From assembly GCF_003611735.1 (NCBI RefSeq), contig NZ_RAWG01000028.1, forward strand, positions 1 to 52,435: DNA of 52,435 nt, written 5' to 3'. Position 1 is the first letter of the stretch; each line of letters starts with the position of its first letter. This DNA comes from Corallococcus sicarius (GTDB lineage: Bacteria > Myxococcota > Myxococcia > Myxococcales > Myxococcaceae). Below, one piece after another: positions 36,691 to 45,043 of this stretch. The notes under the pieces are model-generated. The model searched no databases, was not told the origin of the DNA, and worked only from the letters and a program-made list of their open reading frames with translations. Both the position numbers and the translations under genes were made by a program.

Positions 36691-37935
36691 CTACCGGCCG
36701 GTGCGCTCGTCCACGGTGAGGCAGGGCTCCATCTTCTCCGGGGCGACGAGGAACAGCTCCTCGCGGCCCAGGTCCTGGGAGAGGCCCGGCGTGGCGAAGC
36801 CAATCTGGCCACCGCCGTCATACGCGAGGGCCAGCCAGTCGTTCTGCGACGCGGGGAACACGTTGTTGGCGGCGCCGGAGCGGTTGAAGTCCCGGGTGTA
36901 GGTCGCGGCGTCGATGAGCGTATTGCCATTGAAGTCCAGGTTGGTGCTCGCGTTGCCAGTGACCTGGACGTTGTTGAAGCGAAGCCCGCTGATCTTGGCC
37001 AGGTCCGCTTCGGTGGTCGGGGCGACGGGTGAGAAGGCGGCCCCCTCGTTGACCGCCGCCTCGCTGAAGGAAGCGACGCGCACGCGCGAGTAGTCGAGCA
37101 CGTTGTTCAAGCCGCCAATGCCAAAGCCATAGAACTGGTACTCGTAGTTCATGATGCTCAGGTAGTTGGGCTTGTAGTTGCTGTCATCGTTCCCGCCGTG
37201 GCGCAGGCCGATGTTGTGCCCCAGCTCGTGCATGAGGGTGCCGGCCAGCTGCAGCTCCGTGCCGCCTCCGATGAAGCCCAGCGTCACGATGAAGTCATGC
37301 GCGGGAATGCCGCGCGAGATGCCGCTGGAGTTTCCGCCGTTGTACCGGTTCGCGAACAGCATGTAGTGGAAGAACGGCGCGCGGCTCGCGGCGAAGTACT
37401 TCCCCTTGATGACGTCGAAGTCCGTCCACACGGGGCTCAGGTCCGAGTCCGCGTCCGCCGCGGCGATCTGCTGGTCCACCACGAGGTGCAGCGTGATGCC
37501 CGTGGAGCCGTCGTAGTTCGTCACCGGCGCGTTGGCGAAGGCCGTGGTGACGCGGTTGCGCATCGCCAGGGACGGCTGGAGTCCCGGGTAGTAGTCCGCC
37601 TCGACGAAGATGTCCTTCCTGCGCGGGTTCGCGCCGAGCCCGGCCAGGTCGATGCCGCCCACGCCGTACGCCTCCGCATAGTCGCTGAGCCGGTCACCGT
37701 CCGTGTCCGTGCTGTTGGGATTGGTGCCCAACACCGTCTCCACGATGTCACAGATGCCGTCGCCGTCCGCATCCAGGGAGGTGATCAGGCATCCAGGGAC
37801 CGGAAGCAGGGCCGCCGCTTCCATGCCCTGGCGGGTGCTGCCCGTCTCCGCATCCGGGAGGTCGGTGCCGCCACACCCGTTCAAACCCAGGAGCGCGACG
37901 GAAGCTGACAGCAGGGTCTTGTGAAGCCTGGACAT
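36691..37935 (-). CDS. Zinc metalloprotease lipoprotein (metzincin)
   Basis: 414 aa. ATG at 37935 with AAAGGGA upstream; lipobox GLNGC, Cys21. After a linker come two thrombospondin-type-3-like calcium motifs (LDADGDGICDIVETVLGTNPNSTDTDGDRLSDYAEAYG, about 52-90). The protease domain has HELGHNIGLRH (His236, Glu237, His240, His246) and a Met-turn SIMNY about 15 residues later, the metzincin arrangement. A region near the C-terminus, NLDFNGNTLIDAATYTRDFN, is another acidic Ca-type motif. Predicted Ca-stabilised surface protease; a predatory or matrix role is inference. It is preceded by an unusually AT-rich leader. Confidence 0.93.
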   Translation of the reverse strand: MSRLHKTLLSASVALLGLNGCGGTDLPDAETGSTRQGMEAAALLPVPGCLITSLDADGDGICDIVETVLGTNPNSTDTDGDRLSDYAEAYGVGGIDLAGLGANPRRKDIFVEADYYPGLQPSLAMRNRVTTAFANAPVTNYDGSTGITLHLVVDQQIAAADADSDLSPVWTDFDVIKGKYFAASRAPFFHYMLFANRYNGGNSSGISRGIPAHDFIVTLGFIGGGTELQLAGTLMHELGHNIGLRHGGNDDSNYKPNYLSIMNYEYQFYGFGIGGLNNVLDYSRVRVASFSEAAVNEGAAFSPVAPTTEADLAKISGLRFNNVQVTGNASTNLDFNGNTLIDAATYTRDFNRSGAANNVFPASQNDWLALAYDGGGQIGFATPGLSQDLGREELFLVAPEKMEPCLTVDERTGR

Positions 37936-38060
37936 GGGATTCCCTTTGTTCGCAAAGGATTGGCATCGCGCCAATCGCCCCTTCTTTGCATTTACCATGA
38001 TTTTTCGGCTATTCTTTTTTTACTCGTTTAGCTCGACTTGAAAAGTCGTTGTCCGTGGAG
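37936..38060 (-). promoter_or_regulatory. AT-rich leader/promoter region of the metalloprotease gene
   Basis: This stretch is far richer in A/T than the window, with an A-tract read on the minus strand (AAAAAAAGAATAGCC near 38010-38024) and the small inverted repeat CGACTT-GAA-AAGTCG (38034-38048). It is the likely promoter region, with a long leader of up to 90 bases. No -35/-10 pair can be fixed with confidence. Confidence 0.45.
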
Positions 38061-38135
38061 TTGCCGCTGGCGGTCCTGGACGTGAGAGGGATGCCCCCGA
38101 GGCGAGGGGGACGGCCCCGCTTGCAAGCCTTGTGC

Positions 38136-38158
38136 GCACCGGCCGTAGGGCCCGGTGC
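38136..38158 (-). terminator. Hairpin after the Rid protein gene
   Basis: GCACCGG (38136-38142) and CCGGTGC (38152-38158) form a 7-bp stem starting 10 bases past the minus-strand stop at 38169. Confidence 0.55.
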
Positions 38159-38168
38159 ATGAACCAGC

Positions 38169-38573
38169 TCAGTCCACGACCGCGGTGGCTTCGATCTCGA
38201 CGAGGACGCCCGGCTCGAAGAGCACGGAGACCCCGATGAGCGATGCCGGCGCCGGCACGATCCGCAGCTCCTGGGAGACCTGCTCGATGCCGGCGAGGAA
38301 GGCGGGCATCAGTTCATGCTTCCAGTCCACCACGTAGATCGTCAGCCGGACGACGTCGCTGAACGTCGCCCCAGCCGCCGCGAGGGCGATGGCGACGTTG
38401 CGGTAGGCCTGCGCCACCTGTCCCGCCAGGTCACCCCGTGCGACGAGCTTCCCCTCCGTGTCGTACGCGACCTGTCCTGCGATGTGCACCTGCCGGGTGC
38501 CGGTGGCGATCGCCACCTGCCGGTACACGTCGGGCTTCATGAGTCCATTGGGGTTGAGCAGGGTCACGGGCAT
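38169..38573 (-). CDS. Rid/YjgF/YER057c/UK114 family protein without the catalytic Arg
   Basis: 134 aa with the trimeric Rid fold: RQVHIAGQVAYDTEGKLVARGDLAGQVAQAYRNVAIALAAAGATFSDVVRLTIYVVDWKHELMPAF is typical. RidA proper deaminates reactive enamines/imines using an Arg (Arg105 in E. coli). Aligning the C-terminal strand (LVEIEATAVVD with KIEIEAIAV) puts Ser111 in that place, so classic imine deaminase activity is not expected; it belongs to the Rid4-7 type. ATG at 38573. It is divergent from a LysR gene 106 bases away that probably controls it. Confidence 0.92.
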   Translation of the reverse strand: MPVTLLNPNGLMKPDVYRQVAIATGTRQVHIAGQVAYDTEGKLVARGDLAGQVAQAYRNVAIALAAAGATFSDVVRLTIYVVDWKHELMPAFLAGIEQVSQELRIVPAPASLIGVSVLFEPGVLVEIEATAVVD

Positions 38574-38679
38574 GGCGGCACTCCGAGCGAATGGGTGAAT
38601 GCCGGGCTCGTATACCGGGCCCATTGACGAACGGCGTTCCCCTCTCCAGCGACGCGGTCGCTACAATGGAGCGCCCTCG

Positions 38680-39606
38680 ATGAAACGCGCCCAGCTGGAT
38701 GAAATCTTCGCCTTCATGGCCGTCGTGGACGCGGGCAGCTTCGTGGGCGGCGGCCAGGCCCTCGGCCTGACGCGCTCGGCGGCGGGTAAGGCCTTGGCCC
38801 GGTTGGAGTCCCGCTTGGGGGTGCGCCTGCTCAATCGCACGACGCGCCAGCTGAGCCTCACCGACGAGGGCCGTGTCTTCCATGAGCATTGCCTGCAAGT
38901 CCTCGCGGCCCTGGACGATGCGGAAGCCAGCGTCGGGCAGCGCGCGGGACCCCCCCGAGGGGTTCTCCGGCTCACCCTGCCGGCCGCATTCGGCAGACGG
39001 CAGGTCCTTCCCTTGCTGCGGGACTACCTGCGGACCTGGCCCGAGCTGCAAGTGGAGGTGAGCTTCACGGACCGCGTCGCGGACATCATCGAGGAGGGCT
39101 ACGACCTGGCCGTGCGCATCAATGCAGCCCCCACCGATACGCGCCTGGTCTCCCGGGTCGTGGCCCGGCACCCGGTGTTCATCTGCGCCGCGCCCTCCTA
39201 CCTCCAGGCGCACGGCGAGCCCGGCACGCTGGAGGACCTCGCGGCGCATGACTGTCTGTTCTTCAGCAGCCGGACGCGACGGCAGCACTGGCGGCTGCGT
39301 GAGAAGGGCGGCGCCCCGGTGAAGGTGGAGGGACGCAGCCGGCTGCGGCTCGACAGTGGCGAGGCGATCCGGGACGCGGCCGTCGCGGGGCTGGGCATCG
39401 CCTATCTTCCCGGCTTCCTGGTCGACGAAGACCTGGCGAGCGGGCGGCTCAAGGCGCTGCTGCCATCTTGCGAGACGGAGTCCGTCCCGATCATGGCGCT
39501 CTACCCGAGCAGACGTCACCTGCCGGCGAAGGTGCGGCGCTTCATCGACCTGATGGTGGAGCAATGGAGCGCGACCACCGTGGCCTGGAAGACAGGGGCG
39601 AGCTGA
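38680..39606 (+). CDS. LysR family transcriptional regulator
   Basis: 308 aa. HTH at about 4-62: LDEIFAFMAVVDAGSFVGGGQALGLTRSAAGKALARLESRLGVRLLNRTTRQLSLTDEG. The rest is a two-lobed substrate-binding fold (VSFTDRVADIIEEGYDLAVRI; RLDSGEAIRDAAVAGLGIAYLPGFLV) of the AaeR/DsdC-like subgroup that often regulates a divergent small enzyme gene. A -10-like TACAAT (38662-38667) lies 13 bases before ATG 38680, with GGAG in between, so the leader is very short. The 27 upstream codons in frame are therefore not translated. Confidence 0.93.
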   Translation: MKRAQLDEIFAFMAVVDAGSFVGGGQALGLTRSAAGKALARLESRLGVRLLNRTTRQLSLTDEGRVFHEHCLQVLAALDDAEASVGQRAGPPRGVLRLTLPAAFGRRQVLPLLRDYLRTWPELQVEVSFTDRVADIIEEGYDLAVRINAAPTDTRLVSRVVARHPVFICAAPSYLQAHGEPGTLEDLAAHDCLFFSSRTRRQHWRLREKGGAPVKVEGRSRLRLDSGEAIRDAAVAGLGIAYLPGFLVDEDLASGRLKALLPSCETESVPIMALYPSRRHLPAKVRRFIDLMVEQWSATTVAWKTGAS

Positions 39607-39646
39607 CGTCGGGTTCGCCCCTGCCGCTCCATACAGCCTGCTCTTG

Positions 39647-39665
39647 CAATTCGTGCAACGAATTG
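39647..39665. terminator. Inverted repeat downstream of lysR
   Basis: CAATTCGT-GCA-ACGAATTG is a perfect 8-bp inverted repeat with a 3-base loop, 41 bases after the LysR stop. It is AT-rich for this genome, so it may be a protein-binding site; terminator function is the simpler reading. Confidence 0.45.
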
Positions 39666-39794
39666 AGAGGGAAATCCTCATCAGACTCGCTTCCTTCCCG
39701 GGTCCTGGGTGAATCGCCTGGCGCAAATCATGGTCAACCCTGGCTCATGGTCCCCTGTGCAATGACACACAGCGCTGCTGGAGCGCGGAGTTGC

Positions 39795-40595
39795 TCAGCG
39801 CTGGGCGGCGAGCCAGCGCTGGACCTCCTGCAGGTAGTCGCGCGGCAGGGCGTGGCCGCTCTCGAAGGTGCGGTGCAGCTTGTGCTTGGAGGGCGCGGCG
39901 GAGAAGAGCGCCGCGCTCTTCTCCACCGGCGCGAACTCATCCTGGTTCGCGGTGAGCAGCAGCCAGCGCTGCTTGACCCGGCCCACCACGTTGCCAGGCG
40001 CGACGTCCCCGAGCGTGGGCTCGATGTCCGGAGGCACCATCGTCACCAGGTCGGTGATGCGCGGCTCGCGCGCCGCCAGCAGCAGCGCCACCTGCGCGCC
40101 CTGGCTGTAGCCGGCCACCAGCACGCGCGTGGGCCGGCCCCCTTCAAGCGCATGCGCGAGGACGACCTGCGCATCCGCGACCGTGCCGGAGATCATCGAC
40201 ACGTAGGGCCCGGGCTCCCCCGCGTGCAGCCGCTTCACCAGGAGGCTCGGCTTCTCCCCGGGCAGCTTGCGCTCCCCGTGGTGGCGGGAGTCCAGGAGGT
40301 ACACGCGGTAGCCCGCCGCGCGCAGCGCCTCGGTGAAGGCGCCGCCATAGGTGGGCGGGGCATCCGCGAGCCAGTCCTCCTTGCTGCGGGTGAGGCCGTG
40401 GAGGAGCACGGCCACGGGGGTCCGGGCGTCCCGGGCCTTCCCGTGGGGCTCGAGGACCCGCACGGGGATGCTCGCCCCGTCCGCGGCGGTCAGCGTGCGC
40501 TCAACGGCCCCCGTCACCGTGGGCGTGGGCGGCGCCGCGAGGGCGACCGGGGAGGCGAACAGCAAGGTGAGGACGAGGCGCAGGGAGGGCTTCAT
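39795..40595 (-). CDS. Secreted alpha/beta hydrolase (dienelactone hydrolase-like)
   Basis: 266 aa with a signal peptide (MKPSLRLVLTLLFASPVALA). VAVLLHGLTRSKEDW holds the oxyanion region, GYRVYLLDSRHHGER is the usual second strand, and the triad is Ser164 (GYSQGAQ), Asp219 (NQDEF) and His248 (SGHAL). Substrate unknown. The ATG at 40595 has AGGGAGG upstream at good distance on the minus strand. The 188-base gap to the preceding LysR gene contains a hairpin. Confidence 0.9.
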   Translation of the reverse strand: MKPSLRLVLTLLFASPVALAAPPTPTVTGAVERTLTAADGASIPVRVLEPHGKARDARTPVAVLLHGLTRSKEDWLADAPPTYGGAFTEALRAAGYRVYLLDSRHHGERKLPGEKPSLLVKRLHAGEPGPYVSMISGTVADAQVVLAHALEGGRPTRVLVAGYSQGAQVALLLAAREPRITDLVTMVPPDIEPTLGDVAPGNVVGRVKQRWLLLTANQDEFAPVEKSAALFSAAPSKHKLHRTFESGHALPRDYLQEVQRWLAAQR

Positions 40596-40660
40596 GGGTG
40601 GGCTCCGATGACTGGGAGGCCCCACCCTGCCCCGGGCTTCGTCAGGCCCAGGTCGGGCGC

Positions 40661-40680
40661 GAGTTGACCTAGAGTTGACC
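40661..40680 (+). promoter_or_regulatory. 11-bp-spaced direct repeat upstream of two-component operon
   Basis: GAGTTGACCTAGAGTTGACC: GAGTTGACC occurs twice with an 11-bp period, the spacing of OmpR/PhoB-family operator half sites. It ends 40 bases before the start codon of the response regulator gene, suggesting autoregulation. A third TTGACC lies at 42624. Confidence 0.6.
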
Positions 40681-40720
40681 GGGCCTCGCGCAAGGTGCGC
40701 GCATCAGGGAGAGGCGTCCC

Positions 40721-41398
40721 ATGCGGGTGCTCGTCGTCGAGGACAACCAGGACCTGCAGGCCAACCTGGCCAGCTTCCTTGCGCCGGACTTCACGCTCGA
40801 CTTCGCGTCCACCGGGCCGGAGGGGCTCGCGCTCGCGCTGGCCCACCCCTACGACGCCATCGTGCTGGACCTGGCGCTGCCCGGGATGGACGGCTTGGAG
40901 GTGTGCCGCGCCCTGCGCCAGCTCGCGCCGCGGCTGGTGCCCGTGCTGATGCTCACCGCGCGCGACTCGCTGGATGACAAGGAGGAAGGCTTCGCCGCGG
41001 GCGCGGACGACTACCTGGTGAAGCCCTTCTCCCTGCGCGAACTGCGCTGGCGGCTGGAGGCGCTGGGGCGCCGCCCGGTGCCGCCCAGCGGACGGCGCCT
41101 CCAGTTCGGCGAACTGGAGCTGGAGCCCGAGGGCGGCTGGGCCCGTCGGGGCGAGCGGCGCGTGCGACTCAACCGCACCGAGTCGCTGCTCCTGCGGCTG
41201 CTGATGGAGGCGGCGCCCGCGCCGGTGCCGGCCGCCACCCTCGCCCACCGGCTGTGGGGCGACGAGGCACCGGAGGGCAGCACCCTGCGCACCCACGTCT
41301 ATGGCCTGCGCCGCACGCTGGGCGCGCTGGGGTTGGAGCAGCTCATCGTCACCCGGCGCCACGAGGGCTATGCGCTGCAGGAGCCACCGCATGGCTAG
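40721..41398 (+). CDS. OmpR/PhoB family response regulator
   Basis: 225 aa. Receiver domain 1-115 with the acidic pair at Glu7-Asp8, phospho-acceptor Asp50 (IVLDLALPGMDG), Thr in LMLTARDS and Lys in YLVKPFSLRELRWRL. The winged-helix output domain (about 125-222) has RVRLNRTESLLLRLLMEAAPAPVPAATLAHRLWG and THVYGLRRTLGALG with the beta-hairpin IVTRRHEGYAL. GGGAGAGG lies before ATG 40721. It overlaps the kinase gene by 8 bases, so both are translationally coupled. Confidence 0.95.
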   Translation: MRVLVVEDNQDLQANLASFLAPDFTLDFASTGPEGLALALAHPYDAIVLDLALPGMDGLEVCRALRQLAPRLVPVLMLTARDSLDDKEEGFAAGADDYLVKPFSLRELRWRLEALGRRPVPPSGRRLQFGELELEPEGGWARRGERRVRLNRTESLLLRLLMEAAPAPVPAATLAHRLWGDEAPEGSTLRTHVYGLRRTLGALGLEQLIVTRRHEGYALQEPPHG

Positions 41399-42581
41399 GC
41401 CCCTGCGCGTCCTCCTGCGCCGCGCGCTGCTGCTGTCCGCGGTGCTCGCGCTCGCGCTGATGGGCGGCTTCTTCACCCTCTTCAGCTACGACCTGGAGGA
41501 CACCCTCTTCAACCGGCTCGTCGCGGCGGAGGCAGAGCGACAGTTGGAGGGCCACGCCGCGGAGCTGCCCACCGGGATGAGCACGCACCGGGGGCATGCG
41601 GCCCTGCCGCCGGCGCTCGCGCGCAAGCTGTCCCCTTCCCTGTCGCGCGGTGAGTACGAGGTGGCCACGGACGGGGCGGGCCACTTCCACGTCGCCGTGC
41701 GTCCGGACGCACGCGGCGGTGAGCCGCTCTACGTCGCCTTCCGGGTGGACGCCTTCACCAGCACCACGGGCCAGCTGGGTCGCAACGCCTGGCTGATGCT
41801 GGTGAGCGCGGCGTTGGCGCTGCTCGCGGCCACGGGCATCGCCGTGGTCGTGGCCCGCCGCGTGAGCCGGCCGCTCGAGCAGCTTGCCGCGGCGCTCGGG
41901 GAGGACGCGCCCGGGGCCGAGGAGGACGAGGGTTCAGTGCAGGAGCTGGGCACGCTCCGGGCCGCGCTGCGCGAGCGCGACGCGCGCATCCAGCGCCTCC
42001 TGGAGCGCGAGCGGCAGTTCAACCGCGACGTGAGCCACGAGCTGCGCACGCCGCTCGCCGTCGCGCAGGGCGCCGTGGAGCTGCTCGAGCGCGCACCGCC
42101 CCGAGACGCCGCGGCCTTCGCGCGCCTGCGCAACGCGGTGCTGCAGATGGGGCTGCTCACCGAGGGCATCCTCTGGCTCGCGCGCACACCACGGGCAGGC
42201 GAGCGCTGCGAGCTGGGCGCCGTGTCGCACGAGGTGGTGGCGCTCTACGACGGGCTTCGCCAGCCCTCCGTCTCGGTGGTGGTGGAGGCGGAGGGGCCCG
42301 TGGAGGCGCCGGTGAGCGCCGCGGTGGCGCGCGTGCTGCTGGGCAACCTGGTGAAGAATGCCTTCGGCTACACGCGCACGGGCAGCGTGCAGGTGCACGT
42401 GGCGCCCGGCCTCTGGCGCATCAGCGACACCGGCGAGGGCCTGGGAAACGTGGCGCCCGAACACGCGGGCTTCGGTGTGGGGCTGTCGCTCGTACAGCGG
42501 TTGGCGCAGAGACTCGGCTGGAGCGTGACCTTCACCCCGCTGCAGCCGCAGGGCACCCGGGTCGAGCTGCGCTGGGCCTGA
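41391..42581 (+). CDS. Sensor histidine kinase (HAMP-type, partner of the 40721 regulator)
   Basis: 396 aa. TM1 at about 10-30 (LLRRALLLSAVLALALMGGFF), periplasmic sensor of about 100 residues with FSRGEYEVATDGAGHFHVAVRP-like beta strands, TM2 at 132-157, HAMP-like linker with RRVSRPLEQLAAAL. Phospho-acceptor His216 (DVSHELRTPLAV). ATPase domain boxes: LLGNLVKNAFGYT (N), ISDTGEGLG (G1), GFGVGLSLVQRL (G2). The ATG at 41391 lies inside the end of the regulator gene. Signal unknown; the ABC importer behind it suggests an amino acid or related solute. Confidence 0.93.
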   Translation: MARPLRVLLRRALLLSAVLALALMGGFFTLFSYDLEDTLFNRLVAAEAERQLEGHAAELPTGMSTHRGHAALPPALARKLSPSLSRGEYEVATDGAGHFHVAVRPDARGGEPLYVAFRVDAFTSTTGQLGRNAWLMLVSAALALLAATGIAVVVARRVSRPLEQLAAALGEDAPGAEEDEGSVQELGTLRAALRERDARIQRLLERERQFNRDVSHELRTPLAVAQGAVELLERAPPRDAAAFARLRNAVLQMGLLTEGILWLARTPRAGERCELGAVSHEVVALYDGLRQPSVSVVVEAEGPVEAPVSAAVARVLLGNLVKNAFGYTRTGSVQVHVAPGLWRISDTGEGLGNVAPEHAGFGVGLSLVQRLAQRLGWSVTFTPLQPQGTRVELRWA

Positions 42582-42623
42582 GCGGTGGGGCGTCCCCCGG
42601 GTCCTCACGCGAATCGCGAAGGA

Positions 42624-42652
42624 TTGACCCGAGCCTTGCCCGTCTGCTCTAT
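42624..42652 (+). promoter_or_regulatory. Likely promoter of the ABC transporter operon
   Basis: TTGACC (42624-42629), a 17-base spacer and CTCTAT (42647-42652), 29 bases before ATG 42682. The -35 equals the half site repeated in front of the upstream two-component operon, so the same regulator may act here. Confidence 0.5.
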
Positions 42653-42681
42653 GGAGTGAAGCTGGTTGCGCCCTGCATGAC

Positions 42682-44190
42682 ATGACCGCCCCACCTCCCC
42701 TCCGTCCGCGATGCGCATCCCTGTTCTCCCGCGCCTGCCTGGCGATGGGCGTGTTGGTGTGGCTCACGGCCTGCGGTCCGAAGGAGGGTTCGGGGCTGGA
42801 GCGCGTGCAGCGCGCGGGCGTGCTCCGCTGGGGCGCGGATGCGCAGGGCGGAGAGCCCTACGCCATGGAGGACCCGGAGCGCCCGGGCCAGTACCGGGGC
42901 TTCGAGGTGGAGCTGGCGGATGCCCTGGGCCGCGAGCTGGGCGTGCGCGCCGAGTTCGTCCAGAACGACTGGTCCAGCCTCATCCCCTCGCTGGAGCGGG
43001 GCGGCTCCTTCGACGTGGCGATGAACGGCATGGAGATCATCCCCACGCGCACGGACCGGGTGCTCTTCACGCGCCCCTACTATCTCTTCCACCTCCGGCT
43101 GATGGCCCGGCGGGACGACCCGTCCGTGACGGGACTGGAGTCGCTGCGCGGGCGCCGCGTGGGCACGCTCGCCAACTCCCAGGCGTGGGAGCTGCTGCGC
43201 GGCAGCGGGGCCGGGGCCATTCCCTACGAGGGCGTCCAGGAGCCGTACATCGACCTGGAGCAGGGCCGGCTGGACGCCGTGCTGATGGACGACATCATCG
43301 CGCAGCGCTACGGCATGCCGCGCCCCGGCCTGAGCGTCGTCGGTGACGTGGCCGAGGGCTACTACGCCATCGCCGTGAGGCCTGGAGAGGACGACCTGCG
43401 CCAGGCGCTCGATGACGCCCTGGACCGCATCGCGCGCTCGGGGGAGCTGCGGGGAATCCTTCGCCGCTGGGGCATCGACAACGCCTCCGAGCAGCGCATG
43501 GTGGAGTGGACGGAGGCGCAGACGCGCGAGGTGCTGTCCCAGACGAGCACGGCGCACCTGGACTGGAACCAGCTGCTGCGCTTCCTCCAGGCGGCGCTGG
43601 TGACGCTGGGGGTCTCGGTGGGAGCCATGGCGCTGGCCATCCCCCTGGGCCTGGCGCTGGCGCTGGGGCGGCTGTATGGGCCGAAGTGGATGGGTGTCTT
43701 CACCACGGCCTATGTGGAGCTGCTCCGGGGCACGCCGGTGCTCCTGCAGCTCTATGTCCTCTACTACGGGCTGGCGGGCGTGCTGCGGCTGGGCCCGCTC
43801 AGCGCGGCCATCCTGGGATTGGGGCTGAACTACGCGGCCTACGAGGCGGAGGTGTATCGCGCGGGCCTGCTCGCGGTGCCCCGGGGGCAGATGGAGGCGG
43901 CGCTGGCCCTGGGCATGCGTCCCCGGCTGGCGCTCCGGCGGGTGGTCATCCCCCAGGCGTTCCGCGTGGCCCTGCCCGGCGTCACCAACGACTTCATCGC
44001 CCTGCTCAAAGACAGCTCACTGGTCTCCGTGATTTCCGTGGTGGAGCTGACCAAGCGCATGACCATCACCGCGGTGGATGTGCGGAGCTGGTTGTTGCCA
44101 GGGGCCCTGTGCGCGGTGCTGTATCTGGCGATGAGCCATCCCCTGTCCCGCCTCGCGAGGACGCTCGAGGCGAAGTTGGAGCGGGCATGA
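42682..44190 (+). CDS. Amino-acid-type ABC transporter, fused solute-binding and permease protein
   Basis: 502 aa. Lipobox LTAC with Cys31. Residues about 38-275 are a family 3 solute-binding domain (LRWGADAQGGEPYAME, GFEVELADALGRELGVRAEFVQNDWSSLIPSL, FDVAMNGMEIIPTRTDRVLFTRPYY). From about 295 comes a HisM-type permease with TM helices and the EAA loop (EVYRAGLLAVPRGQMEAALALGMRPRLALRRVVIPQAFRVALPG). The binding protein is thus permanently tethered to the permease. ATG 42682. The stop overlaps the ATPase gene in ATGA. Substrate is probably a polar amino acid or derived compound. Confidence 0.95.
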   Translation: MTAPPPLRPRCASLFSRACLAMGVLVWLTACGPKEGSGLERVQRAGVLRWGADAQGGEPYAMEDPERPGQYRGFEVELADALGRELGVRAEFVQNDWSSLIPSLERGGSFDVAMNGMEIIPTRTDRVLFTRPYYLFHLRLMARRDDPSVTGLESLRGRRVGTLANSQAWELLRGSGAGAIPYEGVQEPYIDLEQGRLDAVLMDDIIAQRYGMPRPGLSVVGDVAEGYYAIAVRPGEDDLRQALDDALDRIARSGELRGILRRWGIDNASEQRMVEWTEAQTREVLSQTSTAHLDWNQLLRFLQAALVTLGVSVGAMALAIPLGLALALGRLYGPKWMGVFTTAYVELLRGTPVLLQLYVLYYGLAGVLRLGPLSAAILGLGLNYAAYEAEVYRAGLLAVPRGQMEAALALGMRPRLALRRVVIPQAFRVALPGVTNDFIALLKDSSLVSVISVVELTKRMTITAVDVRSWLLPGALCAVLYLAMSHPLSRLARTLEAKLERA

Positions 44191-44936
44191 TCGAGGTGCG
44201 AGGGCTGACCAAGCGCTACGCGGGCCGGACGGTGCTGGAGGGCATCAACGCCACCTTCACCCGGGGCGAGGTGGTGGCGTTGGTGGGGCCGTCGGGCGGC
44301 GGCAAGAGCACGCTGCTGCGGTGCCTCAACGGGCTGGAGTCCTTCGATGGAGGTTCGGTGCGCGTGGGGGACTGCGCGCTCGAGCCCGGCCGCGGGCAGG
44401 CACAGGCCTCGCAGCTGTGGGAACTCCGGCGGCGGGTGGGCTTCGTGTTCCAGCAGTGGCACCTGTTCGCGCACCGCACGGCGCTGGGCAACGTCATCGA
44501 AGCCCCGGTCCACGTGAAGGGCCGGAGCGTGAAGGAGGCGACGGAGCAGGCCCGGGAGCTGCTGGCGAAGGTGGGCATGTCGCACCGCGAGGGCGCGTAC
44601 CCCGCGGAGCTGTCCGGAGGCGAGCAGCAGCGGGTGGCCATTGCCCGGGCGCTGGCGATGGAGCCCGAGGCGCTGCTGCTGGACGAGCCCACGAGCGCGC
44701 TGGATCCGGAGCGGGTGGCGGGCCTGGTGTCCCTGCTGGAGCGGCTTCGCGATGACGGGCTGACGATGGTGGCGGTGACGCACGAGATGCGCTTCGCGCG
44801 GATGATGGCCTCCCGGGTGCTGGTGCTGCACGACGGGCACATCATCGAGGAAGGGAACCCGGACCAGGTGCTCGCCCACCCCCAGCACGAGCGGACCCGC
44901 GCCTTCCTGGGACTCGGGAACGCCACCGCGAACTGA
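44187..44936 (+). CDS. Amino acid ABC transporter ATP-binding protein (GlnQ-like)
   Basis: 249 aa. Walker A GPSGGGKST, Q-loop FVFQQWHLFAHRTALGNV, signature LSGGEQQRVAIARAL, Walker B ALLLDEPTSALDP and switch His in VAVTHEM, followed by MRFARMMASRVLVLHDGHIIEEG, the usual end of polar amino acid importer ATPases. ATG 44187 overlaps the previous stop, showing translational coupling. Together with the fused protein it makes a complete importer (two genes). Confidence 0.96.
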   Translation: MIEVRGLTKRYAGRTVLEGINATFTRGEVVALVGPSGGGKSTLLRCLNGLESFDGGSVRVGDCALEPGRGQAQASQLWELRRRVGFVFQQWHLFAHRTALGNVIEAPVHVKGRSVKEATEQARELLAKVGMSHREGAYPAELSGGEQQRVAIARALAMEPEALLLDEPTSALDPERVAGLVSLLERLRDDGLTMVAVTHEMRFARMMASRVLVLHDGHIIEEGNPDQVLAHPQHERTRAFLGLGNATAN

Positions 44937-45043
44937 ACGCGGCGGTGGCCCTCCTCCACGGCGATCCTTGCAAGGGAGACGTTGCTGCTGCGCCTCTGCT
45001 TCGAACCGGCCCCCTGACCAGGAAGGTCCCATTCCAATACAGC

